From an uncultured Cytophagales bacterium (GTDB lineage Bacteria > Bacteroidota > Bacteroidia > Cytophagales > Amoebophilaceae): DNA of 48,907 nt. The translations under genes were made by a program, and so were the position numbers. The notes under the pieces are model-generated. The model made no database searches. It was not told where the DNA came from and saw only the letters and a list, made by a program, of their open reading frames with translations. Below are positions 45,808 through 48,907 of this stretch, piece by piece (position 1 is the first letter of the stretch; the number at the start of each line of letters is the position of its first letter). The stretch is from the NCBI GenBank assembly GCA_946547305.1, contig CAMNOX010000007.1:1-48907 (forward strand), given 5' to 3'.

Positions 45808-46290
45808 ATGAATAAATATCTTAGTGTTGGTGTTATATCAGCAAATGTAGTTTTCGGGGAATCTTGTAAATCTGCAAAAGATGCAGTAATTGGCGAATTT
45901 AGGGATAAAGCTAAGAAAAAGGATGAAGAAATAATAAAAAAATTAAAAGGGTATAAAATTGACCAAAATAAGATTATAAGTCATACTAATGAACTAAATA
46001 CTGATGAGTTTTTAAAAGCGGGTTTATTTGTTCTAAAAGAACCAACTGATAAAGATAAAAAGAAATTTGAAGATATATTTAAAAAAAATGTAAGAAAAAT
46101 AAAAAGTAATGCTAAATATGGGCCTAACTCATTATTTTGTGTTTTCAGTATTGACGGAGGGAAAATCAAATCATATGGTATTATTGAGTTTGAGTCTCCA
46201 AATGATAAATCTGAATATAGGATTTCTGGTTGTTCATTTCTTGGTGTAAATGACCTTGATACATTTATGGACAGTTTTACAGTTTTATAA
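45808..46290 (+). CDS. small secreted protein with cysteine-type leader
   Basis: 160 residues. MNKYLSVGVISANVVFGESC resembles the leader ends of the family A genes (NVVIFGECC), though only one Cys follows. The mature part is Lys-rich and helical, then more structured (SLFCVFSIDGGKIKSYGIIEF). Family not recognised. TATACATA lies four bases before the ATG, the same spacing as in several other secreted genes here. Confidence 0.72.
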   Translation: MNKYLSVGVISANVVFGESCKSAKDAVIGEFRDKAKKKDEEIIKKLKGYKIDQNKIISHTNELNTDEFLKAGLFVLKEPTDKDKKKFEDIFKKNVRKIKSNAKYGPNSLFCVFSIDGGKIKSYGIIEFESPNDKSEYRISGCSFLGVNDLDTFMDSFTVL

Positions 46291-46386
46291 AAACTTGTAA
46301 TTTTATTGCAATTTTTACAATCTAAATTTTATTATCTAAATTAAAAAAACATTTAAATTAATTGTATGATTTTATTTTCAATACTT

Positions 46387-46702
46387 TTATTGTACTTCTT
46401 CAATATTAAATATTTTAGCGATTGATTTTATAACGTCGTCTTTGGAACTTTTATCAATGTAACTCCTTGTGTATTCCTACCAGCTATTCTAATATTGTTT
46501 ATAGATATTCTAATAGCTACCCCAGAGTTGTTAATGATCATCAATTCATCGTCTTTTTAACATCACAAATAGATACTAAAACGTCCTGTTTTTGGTGTTA
46601 TATTCATTGTCTTGACACCTTTCCCTCCTCTATTTGTTATTTTATAAATATATATATCTGATCTTTTATCAAATCCTCTTTCATTTTGGATATTAGAATT
46701 TG
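46387..46702 (-). pseudogene. gyrA: gyrA C-terminal relic (DNA gyrase subunit A)
   Basis: On the minus strand, pieces of the GyrA C-terminal beta-propeller are readable in three frames: ERGFDKRSDIYIYKITNRGG KGV, then VLVSICDVKK, then DELMIINNSGVAIRISI and RIAGRNTQGVTLIKV, and finally a short C-terminal tail ending in TAA at 46387-46389. GRNTQGV is diagnostic. At least three frameshifts separate the parts, and the N-terminal catalytic half is absent. A working gyrA must be elsewhere, so this is a broken copy. Confidence 0.88.
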
Positions 46703-46803
46703 TTGTTTTTTGGATTGTTTTATTGAAGGTGTTTTTTGCTTATTCCTTAGTATTATTTTGTTTTAAAGTTTATAAGGCATTTATTCTCTTATCTGTGACT
46801 TTA

Positions 46804-48907
46804 TTAATACCTAGGTGGATATCCTGTTTGTGGTCCATATCCTGTTTGTGGTCCATATCCTGGCTGTTGGTAATATTGTCCCGGTTGTTGTGGATAATAT
46901 CCTGGTTGTCCATATCCTGGTTGTCCATATCCTGGTTGTCCATATCCTGGTTGTCCATATCCTGGTTGTCCATATCCTGGTTGTCCATATCCTGGTTGTC
47001 CATATCCTGGTTGTCCATATCCTGGTTGTCCATATCCTGGTTGTCCATATCCTGGTTGTCCATATCCTGGTTGTCCATATCCTTGTGGGTATACCTGTTG
47101 TGGTTGTGTTGATGTTTCATTTATTTTCTTAAGCAAGTTTATTCCTTTATCAACACTCATTTCATTAATTTGTTTATTAATATCATCTTTTATTCTATTA
47201 ATTAAATTTTTATCTATTGAATTGAACTTTTTATTAATTTCTGTTAACATTTTGGAGATTTTTTCATTATTCTTCAATTCATAAATTTCAATTGTTTTTT
47301 CTATCATGCCTTTAGTACTTTCAACTCCTATAAACATAGTATGTACCTCATTTTGAAGTTCAAGATTTTCATTTATGTTAGATTTATCTGTAGTTTTTAA
47401 CTTATCATATTTCTTTTTTAGTGTTTCAAAGGTTTCGTTAAAGGTGTTTATATCTTTTTTGATTGTTATGAATACATTACAGTTTTCTGTATCTAATTTT
47501 TTTAGATTTTTGAGAAATTCGTTATATTCGATTTTTGTTTTTAAGTTTTCTAATAGATTAAGATTTCCGTCATACTCAATTTTAATAGCAAGGGCGGAGT
47601 ATTTTTTTTCTAGTTCATTTATAAGTGGATTAAGATTTTTGATGTGTTCTTCATATTTTTTTTTAAGATCTTCTTTTTTTAAAGCCAAAGCATTGAGTGC
47701 TTCTAGATCTTTTAATGAGTAGAGTTCTATGTCTTTTATATTGTTATCTGCATTTTTTATAATACCTTTTTTTTGTTCTATTGCCATATTAAACTCATAA
47801 TTGATTTGGTTAAGAGAATTACTACCACTTAGTTTGTTAACAATTCCATCTATTAAAGCTTGCTTACAGTTTTTATGGTTTTCAAAAGTTTCAACATATG
47901 TATTTTTTGTTAATTTTAATTCTTTTATTTCCTTGTTACTTACATTTAAATCACGATCTATATTTTTTTCATTTTCGATATAATCTTTGACACATTTTTT
48001 TATTTTACAGTAAGCCTCTATTGCGTTATCGCCGTATGTTTTCAATCCATTTAAATTATCGCTGTCTGTGTTTTTCAAATTAAATAGATAATTCTTAAGT
48101 TCATTAACATATTTTGAGTATATCTCTATCGTTTCCTTATATATTTTATCTACTTTTTTATTATATTCGTCCACTTTTTTTATCTTTTCCTCTTTCTTTT
48201 TTCTTTTCTCCTCATTCTCTTTATTCGTTTTTATATTTTTTGCTTCTTCTAACAGTTTATTGATGTCATTTTGTACCAAGTTAAATATGTTATCGTTATC
48301 AAATTTGTTTTTGTATTTCTCTTTTATATTTTTGAGAGTTTTCTCTACATCTTTATATTCCTTACTATTCGATCCTAATATTCTCATTACATTGTATCGT
48401 GCATCCGATACCATATTATTTACTTTATTTTTATTATCTGTTATCTTTTTATCCTTTTCTATTGCTGCATTTAATATAATTTCAGCATTTTCTGCAATCT
48501 TTTTAAGTTTTTCTACTTCTTTTTTTATTTGTTCTGATGTTTTATATTTTTCCTTTATTGATTTAATGTTCTCTATTTTGATTTTTTTATCAACTGGGTA
48601 ATGGGGGTTATTGTAGTATTTTTCAATATCGAGACAAGTCATTTCATAAGCATGAGATTGGTTTTCAATATCTTCTTTTTCTTTCTGTTCTTTCATATTT
48701 TTTTCGTGTTCTTCTTTTTGTTTTTTCTTTTTTTCTTCCTCTTCTTTCATGTTTTTTTCGTGTTCTTCTTTTTGTTTTTTCTTTTTTTCTTCGAATTCTT
48801 TCTGCATTTTTCTTTCTCTTTCAATTTGTTCTTTCTTTTCTCTATCTAATTGTTCTTGTCTTTCTCTTTCTTTCTTTTCTCTATCTAATTGTTCTTGTCT
48901 TTCTCTT
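46804..48907 (-). CDS. coiled-coil protein with C-terminal GQPGY repeats (5' end beyond window)
   Basis: The minus-strand frame is open to the window edge, so the N-terminus is missing; at least 700 residues are present. The visible start is a highly charged [11 protein letters not shown] / [11 protein letters not shown] segment, followed by a long Lys/Glu/Asn/Ile-rich coiled coil to about 150 residues from the end. The C-terminus is low complexity: twelve exact GQPGY units, then [18 protein letters not shown] and a final GYPPRY. Nothing catalytic is seen. It could be a filament or scaffold, or an effector. No transmembrane segment in the visible part. Confidence 0.85.
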   Translation of the reverse strand, partial: RERQEQLDREKKERERQEQLDREKKEQIERERKMQKEFEEKKKKQKEEHEKNMKEEEEKKKKQKEEHEKNMKEQKEKEDIENQSHAYEMTCLDIEKYYNNPHYPVDKKIKIENIKSIKEKYKTSEQIKKEVEKLKKIAENAEIILNAAIEKDKKITDNKNKVNNMVSDARYNVMRILGSNSKEYKDVEKTLKNIKEKYKNKFDNDNIFNLVQNDINKLLEEAKNIKTNKENEEKRKKKEEKIKKVDEYNKKVDKIYKETIEIYSKYVNELKNYLFNLKNTDSDNLNGLKTYGDNAIEAYCKIKKCVKDYIENEKNIDRDLNVSNKEIKELKLTKNTYVETFENHKNCKQALIDGIVNKLSGSNSLNQINYEFNMAIEQKKGIIKNADNNIKDIELYSLKDLEALNALALKKEDLKKKYEEHIKNLNPLINELEKKYSALAIKIEYDGNLNLLENLKTKIEYNEFLKNLKKLDTENCNVFITIKKDINTFNETFETLKKKYDKLKTTDKSNINENLELQNEVHTMFIGVESTKGMIEKTIEIYELKNNEKISKMLTEINKKFNSIDKNLINRIKDDINKQINEMSVDKGINLLKKINETSTQPQQVYPQGYGQPGYGQPGYGQPGYGQPGYGQPGYGQPGYGQPGYGQPGYGQPGYGQPGYGQPGYGQPGYYPQQPGQYYQQPGYGPQTGYGPQTGYPPRY
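46901..47080 (-). repeat. twelve identical 15-bp units coding GQPGY
   Basis: The unit CCTGGTTGTCCATAT (plus strand) is repeated twelve times without a mismatch and codes GQPGY on the minus strand. The identity at synonymous sites implies recent or continuing expansion and contraction; changes in copy number keep the frame. Flanking degenerate units (PQQPG, GPQTG) extend the region on the 3' side. Confidence 0.95.

Noticed and set aside
46901-47080. CRISPR-like or satellite array from the regular 15-bp repeat
   Set aside because: There are no spacers, the period is 15 bp, and the array lies within a long reading frame as GQPGY units.
46723-47132. Long repetitive reading frames on both strands over the repeat
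   Set aside because: They are shadows: a stop-free 15-bp unit keeps several frames open. Only the minus-strand GQPGY frame continues a credible protein.

Overview
The window looks like chromosome from a very AT-rich, host-associated member of the Bacteroidota, probably an undescribed intracellular symbiont. Four things point there. The partial 16S rRNA (minus strand, 1-810) has Bacteroidota-type signatures such as AATATTGGTCAATGG and GACGACCGGCGTACGAGTGA. SecD and SecF are one fused protein. The omega subunit is of the divergent Rpb6-like Bacteroidota type. RplT, RplC, RplD and TyrS also read like Bacteroidota versions. UGA acts as a stop codon.

Two kinds of genes are interleaved. The housekeeping set is nhaD, uvrB, secDF, recJ, rplT, rpoZ, tyrS, a GNAT acetyltransferase, lon, rpsU, a 2[4Fe-4S] ferredoxin, rplC-rplD-rplW, cysS, dnaN, iscU and five tRNAs. 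The rest, well over a third of the window, is about twenty secreted or lipoprotein-like proteins with dense cysteine clusters, mostly in paralogous groups and mostly without a recognisable family.

Layout: 16S and nhaD (1-2.3 kb); six minus-strand secreted genes, mostly with cysteine tails at the C-terminus (2.5-11.2 kb); uvrB, an LRR-like lipoprotein, secDF, recJ (11.3-18.8 kb); tRNAs, rplT, rpoZ, tyrS, GNAT, lon (19.6-25.1 kb); four small cysteine-leader proteins (25.2-27.2 kb); rpsU, tRNA, ferredoxin, ribosomal proteins (27.3-29.5 kb); cysS, dnaN, iscU (30.5-33.7 kb); a recombining lipoprotein family with two broken members (33.7-38.9 kb); then an effector-like stretch with kinase-like, USP-like and BspA-like LRR candidates, a broken Rpn nuclease, a gyrA relic and a coiled-coil GQPGY-repeat protein (39.0-48.9 kb). 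No stretch longer than 300 bases lacks a gene or relic.

The main signal is a modular secreted arsenal. Leader segments, cysteine tails and promoters are shared between otherwise different proteins. Homopolymer tracts (T15/T16 in promoter spacers, G9 within a gene start) look like contingency switches. Two paralogs resemble a degenerate ubiquitin-specific-protease fold and two others have a faint kinase-like signature. A tRNA with a UAU anticodon suggests an altered way of reading AUA. These functional readings are inferences from sequence by eye; no search or structure prediction was run.
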